A stretch of DNA of 64,000 bases. It comes from Companilactobacillus heilongjiangensis (GTDB taxonomy: Bacteria > Bacillota > Bacilli > Lactobacillales > Lactobacillaceae). Location: assembly GCF_000831645.3 (NCBI RefSeq), contig NZ_CP012559.1:620001-684000 (forward strand), written 5' to 3'. Of this stretch, positions 1 to 6,237 are shown piece after piece (position 1 is the first letter of the stretch; each line of letters starts with the position of its first letter). The notes beneath the pieces were generated by a model. The model did no database searches. It was not told where the DNA came from and was given only the letters and a program-made list of their open reading frames with translations. Made by a program: the position numbers and the translations under genes.

Positions 1-1
1 T

Positions 2-484
2 ATTGGAACTGAATCGACGATTAATTCCAAGAGTTACAGCCAAACAATTACTGGGATTAACTCGAGTGCCAAGGTTTTAGGGATTGCAGCACAGAAATTC
101 GTTGCACTTGTGGAAGCTGATAAAGTTAACAGTCAAGAGGCTGAAGCCGATATTGCCAAAACTTTATCGCCATTTAAAAATAGCAATTATGACACTTTAA
201 TTTTGGGATGCACACACTTCCCAATGTTGAAGACACAAATCAATAACTACTTACCAAAAATGACTTTGGTTGACCCCGCAGTCAGCACGGTTGAAGTGGC
301 GAAAACTTATTTAACAGATAATGAGCTTTTAACAAATCAAAATAATAGAACAATTAAACTTTATACAACTGGCGGCATTGACGAGTTCTCAAAACTTGCA
401 AAACGTTGGTTACAGACTGACATTGATGAAATCAGTTTAGTAAATATTGGAGGCAACGATGAAAGAAATAATCATAGCAACTAA
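2..484 (+). CDS. murI: Glutamate racemase, C-terminal part (5' end outside window)
   Basis: Converts L- to D-glutamate for peptidoglycan synthesis in the cytoplasm. The frame is open from base 2, so the gene starts upstream of the window and about 160 C-terminal residues are present. Visible family signatures are IGTEST near the start of the fragment, and LILGCTHFP, whose Cys is the second catalytic cysteine of the racemase. The TLVDPA and TTGG segments also fit the C-terminal domain. The stop overlaps the start of rdgB by 26 nt. The murI–rdgB order is common in lactobacilli, which supports translational coupling. The first catalytic cysteine cannot be checked here. Confidence 0.93.
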   Translation: MGTESTINSKSYSQTITGINSSAKVLGIAAQKFVALVEADKVNSQEAEADIAKTLSPFKNSNYDTLILGCTHFPMLKTQINNYLPKMTLVDPAVSTVEVAKTYLTDNELLTNQNNRTIKLYTTGGIDEFSKLAKRWLQTDIDEISLVNIGGNDERNNHSN

Positions 485-1058
485 GAATCCCGGCAAAGCT
501 CGTGAGTTCAAAAGCATCTTTAACGATGAAGATTTCACATTGAAGACTTTATTGGATTTTCCAGAATTCCCTGAAATTAGAGAGACTGGTAAGACTTTTG
601 AAGAGAATGCCAAACTTAAGGCACATGCAGTGATGGAACGCTTCAATTTACCAACCATTGCCGATGACTCCGGATTACAAGTTGATGCTTTGTACGGTCG
701 ACCAGGCGTGTATTCAGCACGTTATGCAGGAGATCACAATGACGCAGCCAACAATGCCAAACTTTTGAGTGAATTAGGTGGAGTACCAAAAGAAAAGAGA
801 ACCGCCCGTTTCTTTTCAACATTAGTTTTCGCTAGTCCTAACAATGACGAAGATTTAGTTGTTGAAGGAGAAGTCAAGGGTTTGATTGGCTTGTTCCCAG
901 CAGGAGACGACGGTTTCGGTTATGATCCATTATTTTATCTACCAGAATTAGATAAGACGATGGCGCAGTTGAGCGTGGACGAGAAGAATGCTATCAGTCA
1001 CCGAGGACATGCGATTCAGAAGCTAGAAAAGCAATGGCAAGACTGGATTAAGTGGTAG
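459..1058 (+). CDS. rdgB: XTP/dITP (non-canonical purine NTP) pyrophosphatase, RdgB/HAM1 family
   Basis: House-cleaning enzyme hydrolysing dITP/XTP to the monophosphate, keeping inosine and xanthine out of DNA. The 199-aa length is usual for the family. N-terminal IIIATKNPGKAREF is the triphosphate-binding SNN/TKN-like loop; TIADDSGLQVDALYGRPGVYSAR carries the metal-binding acidic residues; GFGYDPLFYLPE and SHRGHA are the C-terminal nucleotide-binding motifs. I chose the ATG at 459 because GGAGG lies 5–9 nt upstream; an in-frame ATG at 447 has no such site. It overlaps murI and is followed by about 400 bp holding repeat sequences, so it is probably last in its operon. Confidence 0.95.
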   Translation: MKEIIIATKNPGKAREFKSIFNDEDFTLKTLLDFPEFPEIRETGKTFEENAKLKAHAVMERFNLPTIADDSGLQVDALYGRPGVYSARYAGDHNDAANNAKLLSELGGVPKEKRTARFFSTLVFASPNNDEDLVVEGEVKGLIGLFPAGDDGFGYDPLFYLPELDKTMAQLSVDEKNAISHRGHAIQKLEKQWQDWIKW

Positions 1059-1130
1059 ATTTTTTCTGGATTTTGAAAGATATAAACGTTATGTAACGGT
1101 TTCAAGTACAATTTATTTAATGTGTTTTTA

Positions 1131-1174
1131 GACTATGAAATATTTATAATAGGTTATCAACTAACATCATGCGT
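1131..1174 (-). repeat. Solo arm of the 305-bp composite repeat
   Basis: The segment gactatgaaat...ggttatcaact...catgcgt matches, in the same direction, the outer arm of the composite repeats ending at 44604 and 58005, and in the reverse direction the arm starting at 12668. No partner arm or nested cloverleaf in the same arrangement is adjacent, although a separate cloverleaf copy begins 32 bp downstream. It is probably a remnant. The surrounding 1059–1205 is otherwise AT-rich with no gene that I can see. Confidence 0.6.
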
Positions 1175-1205
1175 TGGTTAGATTGCTTATACTAATAGAA
1201 TGTGA

Positions 1206-1388
1206 ATTAGTCGGAGGGGGACAGAAATATAGTCAGCAGTGAAGGTGGCGTTATGGCTTCAGCCATTACACCACAGGACGAGTTTTGAAATTCGCGTACT
1301 TTGCGAAGTTCAAAATCGAGGTTCGAGACCGTACTTTGGCTCGGACCGGTCCTCACAGCAGACTATATTTCTGTCACCCGGAGAAGGC
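1206..1388 (+). repeat. Cloverleaf repeat copy 1
   Basis: Member of the intergenic cloverleaf family. The outer stem is a perfect 15-bp pair (gacagaaatatagtc / gactatatttctgtc). Inside are three hairpins: H2 gtggcgttatggct/agccattacaccac, H3 gttttgaaattcgcg/tttgcgaagttcaaaa, and H4 ggttcgagacc/ggctcggacc. Begins ttagtcgg and ends ggagaaggc. It lies between rdgB and the ytxG-like gene. Confidence 0.85.
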
Positions 1389-1410
1389 AGGTAATTAATT
1401 GCCGATGAAT

Positions 1411-1419
1411 TGATATAAT
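1411..1419 (+). promoter_or_regulatory. Extended -10 promoter of the ytxGH-like pair
   Basis: TGATATAAT is a perfect extended -10 (TGnTATAAT), about 40 nt upstream of the start at 1461 and just downstream of cloverleaf copy 1. I see no good -35, as expected for an extended -10 promoter. Confidence 0.5.
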
Positions 1420-1460
1420 GCTAGTATGAAAGTGCTATTAAAATACAGGAGGGTAAGATT

Positions 1461-1871
1461 ATGACTGGTGGACAAATTGCAGGCTTAATCGCGGCAGTTG
1501 CTTTTGTAGTATTGGTTGTATATTTAGCCAGAACATTAGTCCAAACTGCTAAATTGCTTCAAGAATTGCAAGAAACTATGAAGGAAACAACTAAGATGGT
1601 TGAAGTCCTTTCTAAGAATACTGAACAGATTATGGATCAAAGTACTAAGTTAGTTGATAAGACTAACACCTTGATGGATGATGTTAACAGCAAATCCAGC
1701 AAGTTGAACCCATTATTTGATACAGTTGAGAACCTCGGTAAGAAATCTGCTAAAGCAACAGAGGAAAAGCCAAACACTGGCTTTAATTTCCAAAACTTGA
1801 TGACAGTAGGTAACATTGCCACAGTTGCTAAGACGGCTGCTAAGTTCTGGCCAAGAAAGAAGAATAAATAA
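1461..1871 (+). CDS. DUF948 / YtxG-like membrane-anchored protein
   Basis: 136 aa. One N-terminal membrane helix (about residues 5–28, GLIAAVAFVVLVVYLA) is followed by a long coiled-coil-like stretch rich in K, E, T and L (residues 30–95), ending in a basic PRKKNK tail. This is the layout of DUF948 proteins such as B. subtilis YtxG, a general stress protein of unknown biochemical role. AGGAGGG lies upstream of the ATG. The next gene starts 2 nt after the stop, so the two are an operon. Location close to ccpA/pepQ matches the ytxGH–ccpA order seen in many Firmicutes, supporting the family call. Confidence 0.8.
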   Translation: MTGGQIAGLIAAVAFVVLVVYLARTLVQTAKLLQELQETMKETTKMVEVLSKNTEQIMDQSTKLVDKTNTLMDDVNSKSSKLNPLFDTVENLGKKSAKATEEKPNTGFNFQNLMTVGNIATVAKTAAKFWPRKKNK

Positions 1872-1873
1872 TT

Positions 1874-2179
1874 ATGAAAAATAATCATTTTGTATTGGGC
1901 CTACTCTTAGGCTGCGCCTCAGGATATGCTGCTTCTAAGTATTTAACAAGTGAATCAGGTCAAAAGCTATTGGAAAATATCATGACAATTCGTGCAGATT
2001 TCAATAATGGCGGCGTTGGCTTGAGTACAAACAGTGATCTGGTTGATTCATTCAACGAAAAGACAGATGCCTTGAAGGATCACATGTCAAAAATTAAAGA
2101 GAGTGAAGATACATCAGATATTGTCTTCAATGAAGATGACCTAAATGATGAAAATTCTCTTAAAAGCAATAAAGATTAA
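1874..2179 (+). CDS. YtxH-like small membrane protein
   Basis: 101 aa. The N-terminal hydrophobic segment LGLLLGCASGYAASKYL is glycine-rich, as in YtxH/DUF5336-type stress proteins; the C-terminal half is acidic and hydrophilic. It starts 2 nt after the DUF948 gene and is almost certainly cotranscribed. Family membership rests on length, N-terminal pattern and context rather than on a signature motif. The C-terminal acidic segment (EDTSDIVFNEDDLNDEN) appears disordered. Function unknown. Confidence 0.65.
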   Translation: MKNNHFVLGLLLGCASGYAASKYLTSESGQKLLENIMTIRADFNNGGVGLSTNSDLVDSFNEKTDALKDHMSKIKESEDTSDIVFNEDDLNDENSLKSNKD

Positions 2180-2236
2180 TTTGTAAATTTATAGGATTTC
2201 AACTTGTGTTTAAGAGTTGAGGTCTTTTTTTATTGG

Positions 2237-2416
2237 GCCGCCTCCGTGTGACAGTAAATGCAGTTCTGCCATGGGGACCGGTCCGAGCCAAGGTCTCGAA
2301 CCTCGATTTTGAACTTCGCAGAAACCACGAATTTCAAAAATCGTCCCGTGGTGTAAGGGATAAATCCCTAATGCCACCTTCATGGCAGACTGCATTTACT
2401 GTCACACTCCGGCTAG
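2237..2416 (-). repeat. Cloverleaf repeat copy 2
   Basis: Reverse orientation (gccgcctccg ... ccggctagt). The outer stem is a perfect 19-bp pair, 2246–2264 with 2389–2407. H2 is gtggtgtaagggat/atccctaatgccac, in which both arms differ from other copies yet still pair. It lies between convergent genes (ytxH-like and pepQ). Confidence 0.87.
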
Positions 2417-2465
2417 TTTATTTCTTGTTTGATCTGTTGTTATAAATTTTAGAATGCTATACAAA

Positions 2466-2507
2466 AAAGGGCAAAACACTGTATTAGTCAATGTTTTGTC
2501 CTTTTAG
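2466..2507. terminator. Probable bidirectional terminator
   Basis: aaagggcaaaaca...tgttttgtccttttag forms a hairpin (about 13 bp with the GGGCAAAACA / TGTTTTGTCC core) with T- and A-rich flanks, between the convergent ytxGH-like and pepQ units. Confidence 0.55.
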
Positions 2508-2573
2508 CTTTAAATATGTAACTGCAAGTTTAAGTTAATTATGAATATTACTAAATGGTTAGTTAAAGTCCAA

Positions 2574-2673
2574 TTAGTCGGAAGAGATGAGAATATTCAC
2601 CCGCTGTGGGTGTGAGACCTTGGCTCACGCCGGTCCGCATAGCAGGTGAAATATTCTCATCTCTGGAGACGGC
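2574..2673 (+). repeat. Cloverleaf repeat copy 3, internally deleted (about 100 bp)
   Basis: Keeps both family ends (attagtcgg ... ggagacggc), the outer stem (agagatgagaatattcacc / ggtgaaatattctcatctct, one bulged A) and hairpin H4 (gtgagaccttggctcac), but lacks H2 and H3. It ends 3 bp before the pepQ stop codon (2677–2679). Confidence 0.8.
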
Positions 2674-2676
2674 CCC

Positions 2677-3777
2677 CTAGTTGATATATTGCAATTCTTT
2701 ACTTGTATGTGTAAATGGTTCGCAACCATCTTCTGTGATATAAACACAATCTTCAATTCTAACTCCGGCAACGTTTGGAATGTAGATTCCGGGTTCGATT
2801 GAGAAGCACATGCCTGGTTTCAATTCCATGTCATTGCCTTCCATGATTGAAGGGAATTCGTGTTCTGATGCTCCCATACCATGTCCTAGACGGTGAATGA
2901 AGTATTCGCCATAACCAGCTTTAGTGATAATGTCACGTGCAACTTTATCTAGTTCAGCAGCGGTGATACCAGGTTTAGCGGCATCCATAGCAGCGTATTG
3001 AGCTTCAAGGTCGACTTTGTAAATGTCGAGTGACTTAGCATCTGGTTGACCGAAAGCCACGGTTCTTGATGCATCACTGATATAGCCGTTGTGAACTGTT
3101 CCAAGGTCAAAGAGGATTAATTCATCACGTTTGATTGGTGTCTTCTCAGGGCCACCATGTGGATTAGCAGCATTGGCTCCGGCTTGAACGATAGTGTCAA
3201 AACTCATGTGCATGACACCTTTTTTCATCATAGCGTATTCGATTTCGGCTACGACTTCTTGTTCCGTACGGCCTTCTTTAATTGCCTTGAAAGCAACTGA
3301 GAAAGCGTAGTCAGCTTCATCACCAGCAGCTTTTAATTCAGCAATTTCTTCTGGAGTTTTGATAAGCTTGGCATTTTCCATGTAACGTGAAAGGTTAACT
3401 GGGAATTTAGCGTCAGGGAATTGTTGTCTCAAAGCTTCAAGCTTTTGAACAGACATGTTATCCTTTTCGATACCCCAGTTGACAGGTGAACCAGCAACGT
3501 CTTTGATATGACCAGCCATCAAAGCAAATGGATCTTCATGATCGAGATAACCAAAGACATCTTTATCCCAGCCAGCATCCTTAGCAGCTTCAACTTCAAG
3601 CTGTGGTGCGAACATAAATGGGTCTTTGTCTGGGAAAACGAGTAGTGCAAGAATACGTTCTACTGGGTCGCTGTAAAAACCAGTAAAATAGTTGATATCT
3701 TCGGGGCTTGAAATATATGCAGCATCAAGTCCGTTTTGTGCTAAATACTCTTGTAGTGCGATTAATTGTTTCTTCAT
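2677..3777 (-). CDS. pepQ: Xaa-Pro dipeptidase (prolidase), M24 family
   Basis: Cytoplasmic metallopeptidase releasing proline from X-Pro dipeptides. It is 366 aa, the usual PepQ size. The N-terminal creatinase-like domain (about 1–130) is followed by the pita-bread domain with metal ligands in ILFDLGTVHNGYISDASRTV, HRLGHGMGASEHEFP, SIEPGIYIP and GVRIED. AAAGGAG lies 8 nt before the ATG. It is divergent from ccpA, and a cre-like site lies in the shared 172-bp region; in several lactic acid bacteria pepQ and ccpA are divergent and catabolite-controlled, so CcpA control is likely. The 3' end abuts cloverleaf copy 3. Confidence 0.95.
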   Translation of the reverse strand: MKKQLIALQEYLAQNGLDAAYISSPEDINYFTGFYSDPVERILALLVFPDKDPFMFAPQLEVEAAKDAGWDKDVFGYLDHEDPFALMAGHIKDVAGSPVNWGIEKDNMSVQKLEALRQQFPDAKFPVNLSRYMENAKLIKTPEEIAELKAAGDEADYAFSVAFKAIKEGRTEQEVVAEIEYAMMKKGVMHMSFDTIVQAGANAANPHGGPEKTPIKRDELILFDLGTVHNGYISDASRTVAFGQPDAKSLDIYKVDLEAQYAAMDAAKPGITAAELDKVARDIITKAGYGEYFIHRLGHGMGASEHEFPSIMEGNDMELKPGMCFSIEPGIYIPNVAGVRIEDCVYITEDGCEPFTHTSKELQYIN

Positions 3778-3869
3778 GAAAATACTCCTTTACGACAATA
3801 TTTATTAGTAGTATATCACTGAAAATGATTTTCTTTTTGAAAAAACGTGAAAACATATACCAATGATAC

Positions 3870-3883
3870 AGAAACCGCTTGCA
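3870..3883. promoter_or_regulatory. cre-like CcpA operator between pepQ and ccpA
   Basis: agaaaccgcttgca matches the cre consensus TGWAANCGNTNWCA at 12 of 14 positions. It is located about 65 bp upstream of ccpA, consistent with autoregulation and with control of pepQ. Confidence 0.65.
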
Positions 3884-3949
3884 AAATGTAAAGATGTTTG
3901 ATAAATTAGAGATAATTAATGAAAATATTGTTTGAGAGAGTGAATATTA

Positions 3950-4951
3950 ATGGAGAAAAAAGTAGTAACAATTTATGACGTAGCCGAAGCTGCCAACGTT
4001 TCTATGGCCACTATTTCTCGTGTAGTCAATGGTAACGCCAATGTAAAGGAAGAAACTAGAAAGCGTGTTTTGGAAGTAATCGATCGTTTAAACTATCGTC
4101 CCAACGCTGTTGCCCGTGGTTTAGCAAGTAAAAAGAGTACAACAATTGGCGTAATTTTGCCCGATATCACTAACTTGTATTATGCATCATTAGCTAAAGG
4201 TATTGACGATGTTGCCTCAATGTACAAGTACAATATCATTCTAACTAGTTTGCAAGAATCAGTTGGCGATGAAGAACAAATCTTGAATAATTTGCTATCA
4301 AAGCAAGTTGATGGGCTTATTTACATGGGCAAGCAATTGTCTAAAAAGTTGAAGCGTATCTTGGCAAACTCAAAGACACCAATCGTTTTGGCTGGTTCAG
4401 TCGATAAAAATAATGAAAGTGCCAGTGTAAACATTGATTTTACTGATGCTGTTGCCAGCGTTGTTGGTCAATTGACACAAAATGGTCACAAGAAGGTTGC
4501 CTTTGTCGGTGGCAGTCTTGAAAATCCTATTGATGGCAAGTACAGATTAGATGGTTACAAGAAGGCTTTGAAGAAAGCTCACTTGAACTTCTCATCTAAC
4601 TTGGTCTTTGAAGCTGAATATTCAGTACGTGCCGGCGAAGCTATCTGGGATGCAATTCACAGTAGTGGTGCTACAGCCGCTTATGTTACAGATGATCTTC
4701 TAGCTTCAGGTATTTTGAACTCAGCCGTTAAAGCTGGCGTTAAGATTCCTGACGACTTTGAACTTGTAACAAGTAATGACACGATTCTTTGTGAAGTAAC
4801 TCGTCCAAAGATGAGTTCAATCGAAGAACCATTGTATGATATTGGTGCCGTTGCTATGCGTCTTTTGACAAAGATGATGAACCAAGAACAAATTGATGAC
4901 AACACAATCAAGTTGCCATACAGCATTGTTAAACGTGGTTCAACTAAATAG
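3950..4951 (+). CDS. ccpA: Catabolite control protein A, LacI/GalR family
   Basis: Global carbon catabolite regulator that binds cre sites with HPr-Ser-P. 333 aa. The N-terminal LacI helix-turn-helix reads VTIYDVAEAANVSMATISRVVNG, followed by the hinge helix NYRPNAVARGLASKKS (about residues 48–63) and a periplasmic-binding-protein-like core starting TTIGVILPDITNLYYASLAKGI. This N-terminal sequence is characteristic of CcpA rather than of sugar-specific LacI repressors. It is monocistronic, with its own terminator at 4997–5035. Other cre-like sites in this window lie in front of the trehalose and fucose loci, which are therefore likely targets. Confidence 0.96.
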   Translation: MEKKVVTIYDVAEAANVSMATISRVVNGNANVKEETRKRVLEVIDRLNYRPNAVARGLASKKSTTIGVILPDITNLYYASLAKGIDDVASMYKYNIILTSLQESVGDEEQILNNLLSKQVDGLIYMGKQLSKKLKRILANSKTPIVLAGSVDKNNESASVNIDFTDAVASVVGQLTQNGHKKVAFVGGSLENPIDGKYRLDGYKKALKKAHLNFSSNLVFEAEYSVRAGEAIWDAIHSSGATAAYVTDDLLASGILNSAVKAGVKIPDDFELVTSNDTILCEVTRPKMSSIEEPLYDIGAVAMRLLTKMMNQEQIDDNTIKLPYSIVKRGSTK

Positions 4952-4996
4952 TTGAAATTAAAATAGAATTTTCAATCGTTAATTCAAAATTTATGG

Positions 4997-5035
4997 ATCA
5001 GGTAACTTCAAATAATGGAGTTACCTGATTTTTTT
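4997..5035 (+). terminator. ccpA terminator
   Basis: atcaggtaact / agttacctgat, an 11-bp perfect stem, followed by a run of seven T. Confidence 0.9.
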
Positions 5036-5094
5036 ATCTGAAAATGTGTTTAGAATAATCATTTTATTCTAGGACTGAAAGTGTATTGAAGGAG

Positions 5095-5277
5095 GCCGTT
5101 TCCAGAGCTGAGAGTATTCATCTGCTGCGCGGTACGGCTCGAGCCAGAGTGCGGTCTCGAACCTCGGTTGAAGCCTTACCAAAAAACGGTAAGTCTCCAA
5201 CACGCCCGGTGGTGTAATGGCTAAAGCCATAACGCCACTTTCGCTGCGGATGAATACTCTCAGCTCTTCCAACTAAT
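5095..5277 (-). repeat. Cloverleaf repeat copy 4
   Basis: gccgtttccag ... cttccaactaatt. The outer stem is a perfect 19-bp pair (5104–5122 with 5249–5267). H3 carries the pair ccttacc / ggtaag and H2 atggct/agccat. It lies downstream of ccpA in a 730-bp gene-free interval. The stretch 5278–5482 between copies 4 and 5 shows nothing I can name. Confidence 0.87.
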
Positions 5278-5482
5278 TTATCTTTTAATTTGATTTATTA
5301 TTCTAATGAGGACTTCTGAGAATCTATGCAAATCATCATTAGTGTTATTACAACAAGAGTTATGTCGAGTTTTATCGTTCAATCTTAAATTGTTAAGTAT
5401 TATATTGAGAACCGTTTAGTAATCATACGTATTCATAATCTACTAAATGATTATATGAACTGGACCATCAGAAAAAAAATAG

Positions 5483-5652
5483 CCTCAGGTTGGAAAAAAC
5501 AGTCCGCAATGGAGGTGGCGTTATGGCTTTAGCCATTACACCACGGGACGAGTTTTGAGATTCGCGTACTTTGCGAAGCTCAAAATCGAGGTGCGAGACC
5601 TTGGCTCGCACCGGTCCCCATAGCAGACTGCTTTTTTCCAACCTGAGGCGGC
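5483..5652 (+). repeat. Cloverleaf repeat copy 5
   Basis: Outer stem cctcaggttggaaaaaacag / ctgcttttttccaacctgagg (5483–5504 with 5626–5648, one extra base). H4 is ggtgcgagaccttggctcgcacc, where both arms changed together relative to copy 1. It ends gaggcggc, about 30 bp from the end of the small membrane-protein gene. Confidence 0.85.
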
Positions 5653-5660
5653 AAGTACAG

Positions 5661-5688
5661 AAAAAAGCCTAGAGAATTTCTCTAAGCT
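5661..5688 (-). terminator. Terminator overlapping the end of the small membrane-protein gene
   Basis: On the minus strand agcttagagaa / ttctctaggct is followed by a T run. The TAG stop codon of the gene ending at 5682 lies in the left arm of the hairpin. Confidence 0.8.
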
Positions 5689-5987
5689 TTCTTTTTGGAA
5701 GTTTTACGTTGTTTATGTAGTTCCCATATAATTACGACTATATAGCCAAATGCCACTAGTGAGAGACCGCCAGTTACAACTGAGCTTAATTCATAGGGGA
5801 GGTCGATAAAACCGCCTAAAATTGAATATAGTGTGTTGACTAGGACGATGGATGCTAGTGTTAATGATTTGTCCCAAATTTTAATATTATGTTTGATTTT
5901 GTAGCTGATAACGTATGCTATAAATGCAATTAGAATTACAGCTACGATATAAAGTGTGTTTTGTAAAAAGCTTGGACTGAAGTACAT
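5682..5987 (-). CDS. Small membrane protein of unknown function
   Basis: 101 aa. Hydrophobicity suggests three membrane segments: about residues 10–28 (LYIVAVILIAFIAYVIS), 42–60 (LTLASIVLVNTLYSILGGF) and 68–88 (VVTGGLSLVAFGYIVVII), with a basic C-terminus (KQRKTSKKKA) that would be cytoplasmic. GGAG lies about 8 nt upstream of the ATG. It is monocistronic, between repeat copies 4/5 and pbp2A. I do not recognise the family. The stop codon is embedded in its terminator. Confidence 0.75.
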   Translation of the reverse strand: MYFSPSFLQNTLYIVAVILIAFIAYVISYKIKHNIKIWDKSLTLASIVLVNTLYSILGGFIDLPYELSSVVTGGLSLVAFGYIVVIIWELHKQRKTSKKKA

Positions 5988-6035
5988 ATGTGATCTCCTT
6001 AAATCTTAAAGTAACGTTCCCATTTTATCATAAGA

Positions 6036-6089
6036 AAAGCCTCAAGGTCTGAATTTGTCTGTTCTGACCTTGGGGCTTTAGTTTTTTTT
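6036..6089. terminator. Bidirectional terminator-like hairpin
   Basis: aaagcctcaaggtc / gaccttggggcttt, 14 bp with one wobble, with T-rich sequence on both sides. It lies downstream of pbp2A (minus strand), beyond the type-2 repeat, and is probably its terminator. Confidence 0.7.
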
Positions 6090-6111
6090 ATATTATATAT
6101 GCGGTGGGTCT

Positions 6112-6237
6112 AAAACGAGTTCCGACAGGGCAACTCCTTCCGCTTTGCATAGCTTCCCAAATCATCCGCAAAGTGCGCGGATAATTCGTGAAGCTACGCA
6201 AATGCTCGGGAGCTAACCGCCCTGTCTCCACTCTCTA
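6112..6237 (-). repeat. Type-2 structured repeat at the pbp2A stop codon
   Basis: On the minus strand it runs tagagagtggagacagggcgg ..., starting with the pbp2A stop codon. It folds as one long interrupted hairpin: gacagggc/gccctgtc (6124–6131 with 6219–6226), tttgcatagcttc/gaagctacgcaaa (6144–6156 with 6190–6202, one G·T) and atccgc/gcggat (6164–6169 with 6177–6182). The first 34 nt recur after glmM at the end of the window. The far boundary is uncertain. Confidence 0.75.

Noticed and set aside
2210-2445. Open frames on both strands within cloverleaf copy 2 (and similar ones in copies 4, 11, 14 and 15)
   Set aside because: Their predicted peptides look alike (e.g. FETALWL) only because the repeats are alike; no start signals and no conservation beyond the repeat.
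5465-5652. Interpreting the cloverleaf copies as simple intrinsic terminators
   Set aside because: No T run follows the stems, separate terminators are present nearby, and several copies lie upstream of genes.
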